A stretch of DNA of 53,261 bases from NCBI GenBank assembly GCA_938005315.1, contig CALLOB010000032.1, forward strand, positions 1 to 53,261, written 5' to 3'. Both the position numbers and the translations under genes were made by a program. Positions 16,768 to 25,737 of this stretch are shown piece by piece. The notes beneath the pieces were generated by a model, which searched no databases, was not told the DNA's origin, and saw only the letters and a program-made list of their open reading frames with translations. Within the stretch, counting starts at the first letter, position 1. Each line of letters starts with the position of its first letter. This DNA comes from an uncultured Phycisphaerae bacterium. Its GTDB lineage: Bacteria > Planctomycetota > Phycisphaerae > UBA1845 > PWPN01.

Positions 16768-17577
16768 ATGGCGACGGAAGTCATTTCCGCGCGGCGGGCG
16801 CGGTACGAAGAGGATGGTTTCTGTGTGGTGCCGGGGGTTTTGCCGGAGGACGTCGTCCGGCGGGGCGTGGAGGGCATGGATGCCGTCCGGGCCGGGATCT
16901 ACGACACCGGACGGCCGCCGATCGACTCGCCCTGGAAGCCCGGCGACGACCCGACGAAGCTCTGCAAGATCGAGATGCCGCACCTGGCCAGTCGGGGGCT
17001 GTTCGAGGTCATCACCCATCCGGCCGTGGGCCGCCTGGCGGCGGAGCTGACCGGCGCGGAGATGGTGCAGGTCTGGTGGGTGCAGCTGCTGTACAAACCG
17101 CCCGGGGGCCGGTCCGGAACCAACGTCGGATGGCACCAGGACAAGCAGTACTGGAAGTGCTGGACGCCCGACAGCCGGCTGTTCACGGTGTGGATCGCCC
17201 TGAGCGATGTCACCGAGCGCAGCGGGGCGGTGTTGTTCGTGCCCGGTTCGCACCGCTGGGGACTGATCGACGAGGGTGATTTCTACGGGCAGTCGCTCGA
17301 GCAGCAGAAGGAGAGCATTTCCCGGCGGACCGGCTGTGCGTGGCGCGAGGTGGCGGCGGTCATACCGGCCGGCGGCGTGAGCGTGCACGACGGACTGACC
17401 TATCACGGCAGCGGGCCCAATACCTCCGACGGCCCGCGACGCAGCCTGGCGGTGCATATGCGGACGGAGCGATCCGAGGTGGTCCCGAACGTGGAGCGGA
17501 TCCCGCTGGAGCACGGGCGGAACCTCGTGCAGTTCCTCGACGATCCGGTCTGCAACCCGGTCATCTACCGGGCCTGA
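16768..17577 (+). CDS. Phytanoyl-CoA dioxygenase (PhyH) family oxygenase
   Basis: 269 residues, typical for bacterial PhyH-like Fe(II)/2-oxoglutarate oxygenases, which hydroxylate small molecules in the cytoplasm. The HXD pair is in GWHQDKQYW (about residues 128-136), the distal His in LTYHGSGPNTS (about 212-222), and the 2-oxoglutarate-binding Arg in PRRSLAVHM just after. The fold's N-terminal YEEDGFCVVPGVL also matches. The ATG at 16768 has GAGGAA about 9 bases upstream. The longer frame from 16549 is not needed. Substrate unknown; it is not close to a biosynthetic cluster. It precedes cstA by 217 bases. Confidence 0.87.
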   Translation: MATEVISARRARYEEDGFCVVPGVLPEDVVRRGVEGMDAVRAGIYDTGRPPIDSPWKPGDDPTKLCKIEMPHLASRGLFEVITHPAVGRLAAELTGAEMVQVWWVQLLYKPPGGRSGTNVGWHQDKQYWKCWTPDSRLFTVWIALSDVTERSGAVLFVPGSHRWGLIDEGDFYGQSLEQQKESISRRTGCAWREVAAVIPAGGVSVHDGLTYHGSGPNTSDGPRRSLAVHMRTERSEVVPNVERIPLEHGRNLVQFLDDPVCNPVIYRA

Positions 17578-17693
17578 GCCCCGCACCGGAACTCCGGCGG
17601 GCCCGGGGGCACGCGCAAGCGGACATGAGGCAGCGGGCCGCCACCGGAAAGGGGATCGACCGGCGGCGGGCCTGTCGGCCGGCGGGGGGATTC

Positions 17694-17702
17694 TGGTATG
17701 CT
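17694..17702 (+). promoter_or_regulatory. Extended -10 element (TGGTATGCT) before cstA
   Basis: TGn plus TATGCT, with no recognisable -35 box. It lies about 90 bases before the ATG at 17795. Confidence 0.3.
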
Positions 17703-17794
17703 GCAGGCAGGCCGGCCGGGGGGCCGGCGACCGGCGGCGCGCGGCGGTTCGCGTGTCGGGCGGGCCCGCCCCGACGGCCGCGGAGCGCGGCCTG

Positions 17795-19735
17795 ATGTGG
17801 ATCCTCACCAATTCCCTGACCGTCGCGATCGCCTCCACGGTCTTTCTGTACCTCTCCTACCGTCTGTATGGCCGGTTCCTGGCCCGGCGCGTGTTCCAGG
17901 CCGACCCGTCGCGGCCCACGCCGGCGGTCACTCAGCGTGACGGCATGGACTTCGTGCCCACGCGGCCGTCGATCCTCTTCGGGCACCACTTCGCCTCCAT
18001 CGCCGGGCTGGGTCCGATTCTCGGACCGGCGATCGCGGTCTACTGGGGCTGGCTGCCGGCCCTGATCTGGGTGCTGGCCGGCTGCGTGCTGATCGGCGGC
18101 GTGCACGACCTGGCGGCGCTGTTCACCTCCATCCGCCACCGGGCCCGCACCATCGGCGACGTGACCAACGACGTCATCGGCCCGCGGGCCCGTCTGTTGT
18201 TCCTGCTGATCATCTTCTTCCTGCTGGCCCTGGCGATGGGGGCTTTCGCGATTCAGATGGCCACGCTGTTCACCGACCTGTCGCCGCAGGCGGTGGTGCC
18301 GACGTTTTCGCTGATCGCGATCGCGATGGTGATCGGCGTTCTCGTCTATCGCCTCAACTGGCGGCTCGGCCCGGTGACCGCCCTGGGCGTGGGGCTCATG
18401 TTCGCGACCACGTACGCGGGGCTGGAGATCCCCGTGCCGCTGTACCGGCTGTTCGTCAGCGACCCGCAGGCCCGGTCGATCCTCACCTCGATCGACGACC
18501 CCGAGCTCCCGGAGGTGCACGGCATCCGGGCGACGCGGGCCGACACCACGCTGCACTACTTCCAGCGCAGGGCCGGGGAGGACCCGTCCCTGGAGCCGGC
18601 CGCCCGGGACGTGGCCGCCGCCCGGCAACGGGCCCAGAGCCTGTGGGTCTACATCCTGCTGGCCTACGCCTGCGCCGCCTCGGTGCTGCCGGTGTGGTTC
18701 CTGCTGCAGCCGCGCGACTACATCAACTGTTTTCAGCTCTATTTCGCGGTGGGGCTGCTGATGCTCGGCTATGTCGTGGCTCACCCGCAGGTCGCCGCCC
18801 CGGCCTTCGGCACCCTGCCGTCGGCCGCCGGCGACAACGCCCCGGGGATGCTGCCGTTCCTGTTCATCACCATCGCCTGCGGAGCGGTCAGCGGCTTTCA
18901 CAACCTCGTGTCCAGCGGCACCACCGCCCGGCAGATCCGCTCGGAGGCCGACGCCTGCGTGATCGGCTACGGGGCCATGCTGACCGAGGGTCTGCTGGCG
19001 GTGCTGGTGATCCTGGCGTGCACCGCGGGGCTGGGCGCCGAGCGGCACGCCGGCATCTACGGACACTGGGCCGGGCTGGGCGAACGGACGCTGGATGCCT
19101 TCCTGACGGGGGCTGCGGCGATCATCAGCGCCCCGTTCGAGTGGCTGTTCGTTCCGGCTTCGCGGCCGGCGTTCACCGGCTTCTGCCGCAACCTCATCGC
19201 CGTGGTGGTGGTCAGCTTCGCGATGACCACGCTGGATTCGGCGACCCGTCTGCTCCGCTACAACATCGAGGAGATCGGCCGGCTGTCGCGATGCGGGCCG
19301 CTGACCAACCGCTACATCAGCAGCCTCTGCGCGGTGCTGGCCATCGGCTACTTCGCACTGATCCGCATCGACGGCCGGCCCGCGGGGCTGACACTGTGGC
19401 AATTATTCGGCACCACCAATCAGCTCCTGGCCGCCCTGGGGCTGATGGTGGCCAGCGTCTATCTCTACCGCACCGGCCGGCCGGTCGTCTACACCGTCCT
19501 GCCGATGCTGGTGATGATCGCGTCGGTGGCCTGGGCGATGTCGCTGAAGCTCGGCGATTTCTACCGCGGATGGCGGGTCGGCGGCGACCACACCAACCTG
19601 GCCCTGCTGATCGTCGGGACGTTCCTGACCGCCATGGCGGCCTGGATGATGCTCGAGGGCGGCCTGACCTGGCTGAAGCTGCGCCGGCGGGAGCGACCCG
19701 CGACGGCGGCAGCCGATACCGCGACCGCGGGGTGA
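17795..19735 (+). CDS. cstA: CstA-family carbon starvation protein (peptide/pyruvate transporter)
   Basis: 646 residues, about 16-18 membrane helices. Family landmarks: DFVPTRPSILFGHHFASIAG (about 50-69), GPAIAVYWGWLPALIWV, GGVHDLAALFTSIRHRARTI and GFHNLVSSGTTARQI. The protein is shorter than E. coli CstA (701) and belongs to the shorter CstA branch. CstA-type proteins import peptides or pyruvate during carbon limitation. The ATG at 17795 (MWILTNSL) begins right at the first helix. An in-frame GTG at 17753 would add 14 residues. It converges on yceH, 53 bases away. Confidence 0.92.
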   Translation: MWILTNSLTVAIASTVFLYLSYRLYGRFLARRVFQADPSRPTPAVTQRDGMDFVPTRPSILFGHHFASIAGLGPILGPAIAVYWGWLPALIWVLAGCVLIGGVHDLAALFTSIRHRARTIGDVTNDVIGPRARLLFLLIIFFLLALAMGAFAIQMATLFTDLSPQAVVPTFSLIAIAMVIGVLVYRLNWRLGPVTALGVGLMFATTYAGLEIPVPLYRLFVSDPQARSILTSIDDPELPEVHGIRATRADTTLHYFQRRAGEDPSLEPAARDVAAARQRAQSLWVYILLAYACAASVLPVWFLLQPRDYINCFQLYFAVGLLMLGYVVAHPQVAAPAFGTLPSAAGDNAPGMLPFLFITIACGAVSGFHNLVSSGTTARQIRSEADACVIGYGAMLTEGLLAVLVILACTAGLGAERHAGIYGHWAGLGERTLDAFLTGAAAIISAPFEWLFVPASRPAFTGFCRNLIAVVVVSFAMTTLDSATRLLRYNIEEIGRLSRCGPLTNRYISSLCAVLAIGYFALIRIDGRPAGLTLWQLFGTTNQLLAALGLMVASVYLYRTGRPVVYTVLPMLVMIASVAWAMSLKLGDFYRGWRVGGDHTNLALLIVGTFLTAMAAWMMLEGGLTWLKLRRRERPATAAADTATAG

Positions 19736-19788
19736 TGGCGGGGCGATGGCGCGGAGGCGGCCGGCGCGCCGCTTCGTATCTCCGGGCG

Positions 19789-20499
19789 CTACGGGCCCGG
19801 ATCGGCACGGCGGGCCTCGAGGGCTTCCACCCGGCGAAGAACCTCGTCGAGGCGGTCGGCCAGGGCGTCCACCCGCGACGCCAGGGCGGCGAGGTCCTCG
19901 AAGGCCGGGGCGACGGGTCGACCGGGCTTACCGGCCGGCGCGGCCTGTCCCGAAGGCGGCGCTGCGGTCGCCGGGCCTCCTGCGGGCGCCGGCTCCTCGC
20001 CCTCGAGATAGAGCGTGTGGGCGAATCGCACGTGGGTGCGGCCGGACTCGCGCGGCAGGGCCCGGACCATCGGCGGCGTGCGGCCGGCGAGGTCCTCCAG
20101 CACGTTGGCGACGTGTTCGGGGCTGTCGAAGGCGTACATCCGGGCGCAGCGGGTCCTGAGCTCGCCGACGCTCTGGGGCCCGCGAAGCAGCAGCTCGGCC
20201 ATGACGGCGCAGTCCTTGGGCCCCCAGCCGAAGACGCTACCGGCCAGGTGCTTGTAGCGGTCGGCGCGGGCCCCCGGAGCCGGCAGGACCTGCTGGACGA
20301 GCCCGCGGCGGCGCAATTCCTCCAGCGTGCGGGTCACGGTCAGCTCATCCAGCTCCATCACCGGGTCGCGGTTGGACTTCTGGTTGCAGCCGGCGACGAC
20401 CTGGCCGACGGTCATGGGATAGTAGTCCGGGCCCGACAGGGCCTTTTCCACCAGCACGCCCAGCACGCGCCGCTCGATGGGGCTGAGTCTGGTGTCCAT
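19789..20499 (-). CDS. yceH: YceH (UPF0502/DUF480) winged-helix protein
   Basis: 236 residues aligning with E. coli YceH from near the start: LSPIERRVLGVLVEKAL, YPMTVGQVVAGCNQKSNRDP, VMELDELTV, LLLRGPQSVGELRTRCARMY. Two tandem winged-helix domains fill residues 1 to about 165. Then comes an Ala/Pro-rich linker (about 170-200) and a C-terminal coiled coil (about 203-230), all as in the family. Molecular role unproven; the fold suggests nucleic-acid or protein binding. The ATG at 20499 has only GGA nearby as SD. It is last in a minus-strand series, 35 bases behind the isomerase gene. Confidence 0.93.
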   Translation of the reverse strand: MDTRLSPIERRVLGVLVEKALSGPDYYPMTVGQVVAGCNQKSNRDPVMELDELTVTRTLEELRRRGLVQQVLPAPGARADRYKHLAGSVFGWGPKDCAVMAELLLRGPQSVGELRTRCARMYAFDSPEHVANVLEDLAGRTPPMVRALPRESGRTHVRFAHTLYLEGEEPAPAGGPATAAPPSGQAAPAGKPGRPVAPAFEDLAALASRVDALADRLDEVLRRVEALEARRADPGP

Positions 20500-20534
20500 G
20501 GGTTCCGTCCTGAAGACTCCCGCCGGCGGGGCGT

Positions 20535-21476
20535 TCAGTCATTCTTGCGGGGCTGCTCCCGCTCGCGGTCCTCGTTCTTGGCCCCGGAGCGCGGCATCAG
20601 TTCCTCGGCATGCTTGCGGAAGAAGTCGATGCAGGCCGCGACATCGGCCTGGTTGTCGTCCATGTTGGCCTCGTACTCGACCGAAACCACGCCGCGGAAG
20701 CGGATCTCCTTCATCGTCTCCATGATCCTGCGGACGTCGGCCACGCCCGTGCCCCAGACGACGTCCCTGGCGTCCGCGGCCTTCTTGTCCACGTCCTTGA
20801 GGTGCATGCTGACCAGCCGGCCCTTGTATTTCGCCAGGGACTCCACGGGATCCAGGCCGGAGCGCACCCAGTGCCCGGTGTCCGCGCAGCAGCCGATCCA
20901 GCGGCTGCGGCCCTCGACGAGCTTCATGACCTCCTCGGGATTCCACAGCACGTACTCGGGCTTCTTTTCGTCGCGGGGGTGATTGTGGATCGCGATGCGC
21001 ACGCGGTATTCCCCGGCCAGGGCATCCAGCGTCTCGAGCAGCTCGGGGCTGGGCTCGCCGACCACGTACTCGATGCCCATCCTGCGGCAGAACTCCAGCA
21101 GCTTGCGGGCCCCGGCCTCGTCCTTGCCCACCTCGTGGTCATAAAAGCCCACGATGCGGATGCCGGCCTCCCGGGCGGCGGCCTTGACCTTGTCCAGCAC
21201 GTCGGCGGGCGCCCCGGGGTTGAACTGCACGTCGCCGAAGTCGCCGCCGATCTTCTGCCAGCCGAAGGTTTCAACCTCCCGGGCGCCGACGGCCCTGGCC
21301 TTGCGGATGGACTCCATCAGCGTGAACTTGTTGAACGTGTAGGTCATCACCGCGATCCGCCACGGCCCCAGCCGATGGGCGATCAGACCGCCGGCGGCGC
21401 CGGCTTCGGGCTTCTCGTCGGCCGCCAGCACCGGGACGGCCGCGACCAGCATCGACAATACGGCAGTTCTGAACAT
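20535..21476 (-). CDS. Exported sugar phosphate isomerase/epimerase-type TIM barrel
   Basis: 313 residues with a signal peptide (1 to about 19, VLA-ADE), so the enzyme acts outside the cytoplasm. The AP-endonuclease-2/xylose-isomerase-like barrel has the usual metal-site motifs: IRIVGFYDHEV, AIHNHPRD, CCADTGHWVRSG, SMHLKDVD and SVEYEAN near the end. The ATG at 21476 has GAGGGAG at 7 bases. It is a close paralogue of the third domain of the upstream fusion protein (shared YTFNKFTL, ADTGHW, GHW-RSG-P and V-SVEYE-N). DUF1080, ThuA and this barrel type recur together in planctomycete and Bacteroidetes loci for 3-keto-sugar breakdown, which suggests keto-sugar isomerisation. Confidence 0.87.
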   Translation of the reverse strand: MFRTAVLSMLVAAVPVLAADEKPEAGAAGGLIAHRLGPWRIAVMTYTFNKFTLMESIRKARAVGAREVETFGWQKIGGDFGDVQFNPGAPADVLDKVKAAAREAGIRIVGFYDHEVGKDEAGARKLLEFCRRMGIEYVVGEPSPELLETLDALAGEYRVRIAIHNHPRDEKKPEYVLWNPEEVMKLVEGRSRWIGCCADTGHWVRSGLDPVESLAKYKGRLVSMHLKDVDKKAADARDVVWGTGVADVRRIMETMKEIRFRGVVSVEYEANMDDNQADVAACIDFFRKHAEELMPRSGAKNEDREREQPRKND

Positions 21477-21627
21477 GATCTGCTCCCTCGCAGGCCTGCT
21501 GCGGAACACGTCAGCGACGGCTCCGCCGGGCCGCTTCGTCAAGAACCCGACTCATCACGCCCGGTCGGAAACCGGCCTTCGCCCATTCGCGACGCCGGGC
21601 ATCGTCCGCACGTCCGAACCGCCGGAC

Positions 21628-23727
21628 TCAACGCCGGCCGAGTTCGGCGGTCGCCTGGTCGAAAAACGCGATGCACCCGGCGATCTCCGGCATGGAGTTC
21701 AGCCAGTTGTGCTCGTACTCGATCGAGAACACGCCGTCGAAGCCCTGGCGATGGAGCTCCTCCAGCAGCGCCCGGGCGCTGGCCCGGCCGGTGCCCCAGA
21801 TCACGTCGTGAGCGTCCGGGGCGGCGGCGTTGAGGTCCTTGAAGTGCAGCGTGATGATCCGCCCTTCCAGCAGCCTGAGGGCCTCCAGCGGCTCGACGCC
21901 CGATCGCAGCCAGTGGCCGGTATCGGCACAGGCCCCGATCCGGGGATTCAGACCCCTGACCCGCTCGAGCACCACCTTGGGGTCCCAGTAGTGCGAGGGC
22001 TTGGGGTGGTTGTGCACCGCGAGGTTGATGCCGTACTCCTGCGTCAGCCGGTCCAGCAGCTGCCAGCAGGCCGGGGTATCCTCGGGCTCGGAAACCACCG
22101 TTTCGATGCCCATCTCGCGGGCGAAATCGAAGATCCGCCGGGCCTCGGCCTCGTCGGCCTTCAGCCCGACCACGCCGTAGTTGACCACCGTCAGACCGTG
22201 GCGGGCGAGCATCTCCCTGACCTGGCCGCGCAGCTCGGCCGGCGCATTGTGGTCGAACCGGACGTCCGCCCGGTCGGGCGACAGCGTCTGCCCGGGGTAC
22301 ATCTCGATCAGCCGCAGGCCCAGGGCCGAGGCCTTCTCCATCGCCTCGGCCAGGGTGAACTTGTGGAACGTGTAAGCCTGCGTGCCCAGGCGCCAGACCG
22401 CCGCGCCCCTGCTCATGGGAAGCTCCTTGACCGTCATGTTGCGGTACTCGACGTAACTCTGCCGGTTGTGCGAATCCTGCAGCCCGATGTAACCCTCCAC
22501 CGGCTTGCCCGCGAACACCGGCATGCGCCGCGCGTCCACGTCCACCACCGGCACGCCGTCGGCGAAGACCCGGTAGTGCCGCCCGACGCAGTGGATCTCG
22601 AACTCATGCCACATGTCCGCCCGCTCGTCCGGCCGGGGGTCCACCGGCGCGTCGCCGTACAGCGAGCCGGTGCAATGAGCCGTGTCGCGGTACTCGTTGG
22701 TGATCTGGATCTCGCTGCCGGTGACCCAGGGAAGGCCCTCGGCCGCCGCGCGCACGAACACGCCGGAGTTTCCGCCCTGCCCGACGCGCCATTCGACGCG
22801 CAGGATGAAGTCCCGGTACGTCCGGTTGGTCCGCATCCAGTGCCCGCCCAGGCCGCTCTCGCTGCGCAGCACGCCGTCCTTGAACCAGAAGGCCCTGGGG
22901 TCGCCCATGACCGTCCAGCCCTCGAAGTCCCGGCCGTTCAGCAGCGGCACGAACCCCTCCGTGGAGGTCTCCGGCAGAAGGCCCGCCAGCCACCGGATCG
23001 ACTGCATCACCAGCCGACGATACTCCCGGGTCCGGAAGGTCTCGGAGCCGTGGCCGGGCTGAAGATACACCACCGGGCTGCGGCGGCTCGTGCGCGTCCA
23101 GCCCAGCGCCTTCATCGACTCGGGGTGGTCCGTGGTGAGAAGCACATGGTTGTCCGGCTGCGTGGGGCAGACGTTGTAAACCTCGTCGTGCAGCCTGAAA
23201 TCGGTCATCCACCGGGTGATGGGGTGGGATCGGTCGGCGATCTGCACGGCCAGATCGACGTCGTGCCGGAAGGTCGAGGCCGGCCGCGGGCCGTCGGGCT
23301 GCAGAAGGAAGACGCCGCCGACGATCTTCTCGAACTCCGGCCACTGCGTGTAGCTCGCCAGGGCGTGGTGCAGAAAAAGCATCGGCTTGCCGGCGTCCAG
23401 CAGCGCCAGCAGGTTGCGGGCCTCCTCCTCGGAAGGCTGCGGCGTGCCGAAGTCGTACCAGACCAGCACGTCGAAGGCTGCAGCCTTCTCGGCCGACAGC
23501 CACCCGGCGATGTCCGGCCGACGAGCCTCCGTCCAGCGGATGTCCGGCACGCCGTCGAACATCTGGAAGAACTCGCTGTGGTCGAAACCGTGCCCGCCGG
23601 TGATGACCAGCACGCTGAGAATCCGCGCCCGCGGCGCGGTGGCCGGTGGCTCGGCCATCACCGCGGACGTCAGGCCCGCCGTCGCCGCGGCCAGCGCCAG
23701 AGCGCCTTGAAGTGCGTGATTTTTCAT
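21628..23727 (-). CDS. Exported triple fusion: ThuA-like, DUF1080 (3-keto-disaccharide hydrolase) and TIM-barrel isomerase
   Basis: 699 residues with a signal peptide (1 to about 25, VMA-EPP). Domain 1 (about 36-250) is ThuA-like: VLVITGGHGFDHSEFF, MLFLHHA, HPITR and PGHGSETF. Domain 2 (about 256-436) is DUF1080: LLNGRDFEGWTV, SGLGGHWMRTN, GGNSGVFVRA, GLQDSHNRQSYVEYRN. Domain 3 (about 444-699) is a sugar isomerase barrel: AVHNHPKPSHYW, ACADTGHWLRSG, HFKDLNA, FSIEYEHNW. DUF1080 proteins include 3-keto-glycoside hydrolases/lyases. Known or inferred roles thus put keto-sugar cleavage and isomerisation on one secreted chain. The ATG at 23727 has GGGAGG 10 bases upstream. It is first in the minus-strand series that continues with the stand-alone isomerase (151-base gap) and yceH. 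Confidence 0.9.
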   Translation of the reverse strand: MKNHALQGALALAAATAGLTSAVMAEPPATAPRARILSVLVITGGHGFDHSEFFQMFDGVPDIRWTEARRPDIAGWLSAEKAAAFDVLVWYDFGTPQPSEEEARNLLALLDAGKPMLFLHHALASYTQWPEFEKIVGGVFLLQPDGPRPASTFRHDVDLAVQIADRSHPITRWMTDFRLHDEVYNVCPTQPDNHVLLTTDHPESMKALGWTRTSRRSPVVYLQPGHGSETFRTREYRRLVMQSIRWLAGLLPETSTEGFVPLLNGRDFEGWTVMGDPRAFWFKDGVLRSESGLGGHWMRTNRTYRDFILRVEWRVGQGGNSGVFVRAAAEGLPWVTGSEIQITNEYRDTAHCTGSLYGDAPVDPRPDERADMWHEFEIHCVGRHYRVFADGVPVVDVDARRMPVFAGKPVEGYIGLQDSHNRQSYVEYRNMTVKELPMSRGAAVWRLGTQAYTFHKFTLAEAMEKASALGLRLIEMYPGQTLSPDRADVRFDHNAPAELRGQVREMLARHGLTVVNYGVVGLKADEAEARRIFDFAREMGIETVVSEPEDTPACWQLLDRLTQEYGINLAVHNHPKPSHYWDPKVVLERVRGLNPRIGACADTGHWLRSGVEPLEALRLLEGRIITLHFKDLNAAAPDAHDVIWGTGRASARALLEELHRQGFDGVFSIEYEHNWLNSMPEIAGCIAFFDQATAELGRR

Positions 23728-23815
23728 GAGCTCGAAACCTCCCGGGGAAGAACGCGTGATCGCCCCTGATCGCCACCCGGACATCCAGTCGGTCCCGGCC
23801 CGCCGGGGACGCGTC

Positions 23816-23844
23816 ATCATCCCCGGGTCCGGCGCGAGGATCAA
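23816..23844 (-). promoter_or_regulatory. Putative promoter of the triple-fusion gene
   Basis: Minus-strand TTGATC (23844-23839), 17-base spacer, GATGAT (23821-23816); 4 of 6 in each box. Predicted leader about 82 bases. Confidence 0.3.
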
Positions 23845-24042
23845 GCCCGCCTTGGCCCGGGGTGCCGTGAAGGCTCGCGAGTTCCTCCCCCACGTGTCGG
23901 CCGGCCGGTCCATGCCTGCCTGCAGCCTCGGACGTGAGGCCATGACCACCGGGCGACCGTCGTTTCGCCAGGCCGGACAACCCGGACGGCGCCGCGCTCC
24001 GGGAAGTGCCTGTGAATTCGCAAGCCTCGTCGCCAGAAAGAC

Positions 24043-24071
24043 TTGCCACGGCCATATCGCGCCCTTACATT
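24043..24071 (+). promoter_or_regulatory. Putative sigma70 promoter of eutA
   Basis: TTGCCA (24043-24048; 5 of 6), 17-base spacer, TACATT (24066-24071; 4 of 6). The predicted start near 24078 excludes upstream in-frame codons and supports the ATG at 24156. Confidence 0.45.
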
Positions 24072-24155
24072 CCAGTCGGCGTCCGGGCGGAGGCCGGTCG
24101 TGCCGTATCGCCGGGGATCCCGGCCGCGCATCGTTCTTTCCGACGGGCCGTTCCC

Positions 24156-25622
24156 ATGCGTTTCCATGCTGCCAGTCGGTCCACGGGCCTGCCGACCCCG
24201 CCTGCGCCCGTCGGCGGGCCTGCGGCGTCGGGCTCGACGTTCCTCTCGGTGGGGCTGGACATCGGCACGACCACCACGCACCTGATCCTCTCCCGGCTCA
24301 CCGTCGGGCCGGGCGATGATCCCTTCGGCCGTCACCACCTGCTTGACCGGCAAGTGGTGTACGCAGGCCGCATCCACCGCACGCCACTGTGCGATCCGGA
24401 TACGGTCGACGCCGCCGCGATCCGCGACATCGTTGATCGGGAGTATGCCCAGGCCGGCGTCTCGCCCGAAGGCATCGCCACCGGAGCGGTGATCATCACC
24501 GGCGAGACCGCACTGAAGTCCAACGCCCGCGCCGTGGTGACCGAGCTGGCCGGACGGGCCTCATCCTTCGCCGCCGCGGTCGCCGGGGCCAACCAGGAGG
24601 CGGTTCTGGCGGGTCGAGGCAGCGGCGCGGCCGCATGGTCGCGACGTCATCGCGCCGCGGCGGTCAACATCGACATCGGCGGCGGCACGACCAACCTGGC
24701 ATGGTTCGACTGCGGCAGGCTGCTGGACGCCGCCGCCATCCGGGTGGGCGGGCGACATCTTGTGCGGGGCTCTTCGCCGACCCAGTGGAGGGCCGCCAGC
24801 AAGACGGCGCGGGCGGATCTCGGCGGTGCTCCCGTCGATTCGCAGGCCGCCGCCAGGTGGATCCGGCAAGGTGCCGGCTGGTGTCTTGCCGCCGCCGGGG
24901 GGCGTTTCGAGGGCATCCCGCACGACATGGTGATCACCCGGCCCCACGGTGCGCCCCCACCGGCCGAAATCTGCTTTTTTTCGGGCGGCGTGGCCGAGCT
25001 GATGCGGCGTCTGGATCGCAACGAGCCCCTGCCCGGACTGGACGACGCCGGGCCGCTGCTGGCCGAGGCCTTCATCGAGCGCGCGCGGCGCGAGGGCATC
25101 CGGCCGGAGTACCCGCCGGATCCGATCCGGGCCACGGTGATCGGGGCCGGGCAGTTCGCGATGTCGCTCAGCGGCGAAACCGTCTGGGTCGACGCGGACC
25201 TGTTGCCGCTGACCGACCTGCGCGTGCTGCATCCGTTCGCAGATCTGGAATGCATGGCCTCGGCCGCCCAAATCGCGAGGCTGCTGGACCGACATCGACG
25301 GCTGGCGGATCTGGGGCCGGCCGAACGGGCGGCGGTGATGCTGCCCAGCCTGCGATCGGCCGGCTGGCGGGAAGTCGAGCGGCTGGGCGGATTGCTGGCC
25401 GAAGCCTGCGACCGGGCCGGGCTGGCCGAGCCCTGGGTGTTTCTGATGGTCGACAACTACGGCCGGCTGCTGGGTGAGAGCATCGCCGCGGCGGCGCCGG
25501 GACGAGGTCTGATCGTGGTGGACGAGCTGCGGCTGGACGAGGCCGACTGCGTGGACATCGGCCGGCCGGTGGAGGCTGCCCGCCCGCTTCTGCCGGTGGT
25601 GGCCAGGACGCTGGTGTTCTGA
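24156..25622 (+). CDS. eutA: EutA-family ethanolamine ammonia-lyase reactivase
   Basis: 488 residues; E. coli EutA is 467. Matches run the whole length: SVGLDIGTTTTHLILSRL (about 31-48, ASKHA phosphate-1 loop), GAVIITGETALKSNAR, NIDIGGGTTNLAWFD (about 171-185, phosphate-2 loop), FFSGGVAEL, RATVIGAGQFAMSLSG and DIGRPV near the C-terminus. EutA removes damaged adenosylcobalamin from ethanolamine ammonia-lyase (EutBC) using ATP. Neither EutBC nor any other eut gene is in the window, and neighbours are unrelated. The ATG at 24156 lies downstream of the likely promoter. A Pro-rich stretch of about 25 residues precedes the conserved start, so a later unseen start is conceivable. SD weak. Confidence 0.87.
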   Translation: MRFHAASRSTGLPTPPAPVGGPAASGSTFLSVGLDIGTTTTHLILSRLTVGPGDDPFGRHHLLDRQVVYAGRIHRTPLCDPDTVDAAAIRDIVDREYAQAGVSPEGIATGAVIITGETALKSNARAVVTELAGRASSFAAAVAGANQEAVLAGRGSGAAAWSRRHRAAAVNIDIGGGTTNLAWFDCGRLLDAAAIRVGGRHLVRGSSPTQWRAASKTARADLGGAPVDSQAAARWIRQGAGWCLAAAGGRFEGIPHDMVITRPHGAPPPAEICFFSGGVAELMRRLDRNEPLPGLDDAGPLLAEAFIERARREGIRPEYPPDPIRATVIGAGQFAMSLSGETVWVDADLLPLTDLRVLHPFADLECMASAAQIARLLDRHRRLADLGPAERAAVMLPSLRSAGWREVERLGGLLAEACDRAGLAEPWVFLMVDNYGRLLGESIAAAAPGRGLIVVDELRLDEADCVDIGRPVEAARPLLPVVARTLVF

Positions 25623-25624
25623 CC

Positions 25625-25639
25625 GGCCCGCCGCGGGCC
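25625..25639 (+). terminator. Short GC hairpin just after eutA
   Basis: GGCCCG (25625-25630), CCG loop, CGGGCC (25634-25639), two bases after the stop codon. No T-tract. Weak candidate between converging genes. Confidence 0.3.
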
Positions 25640-25737
25640 TGGCCGCGGGAGCTGATGACGGCAGAATCGGAGGGTCTGGCGGAACGAAGACCGTCGCCGT
25701 TCATTCAGACCGGTACCGGCGTTTACGCCGCAAGCCA

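Larger units (their letters stand above)
23728..24155. other. 428-base divergent intergenic region
   Basis: No gene seen; the open frames crossing it are Arg/Pro-rich. It holds likely promoters for the triple-fusion gene (23816-23844, minus) and for eutA (24043-24071, plus). No cobalamin riboswitch consensus was found, although EutA enzymes serve a B12 enzyme. Confidence 0.6.
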
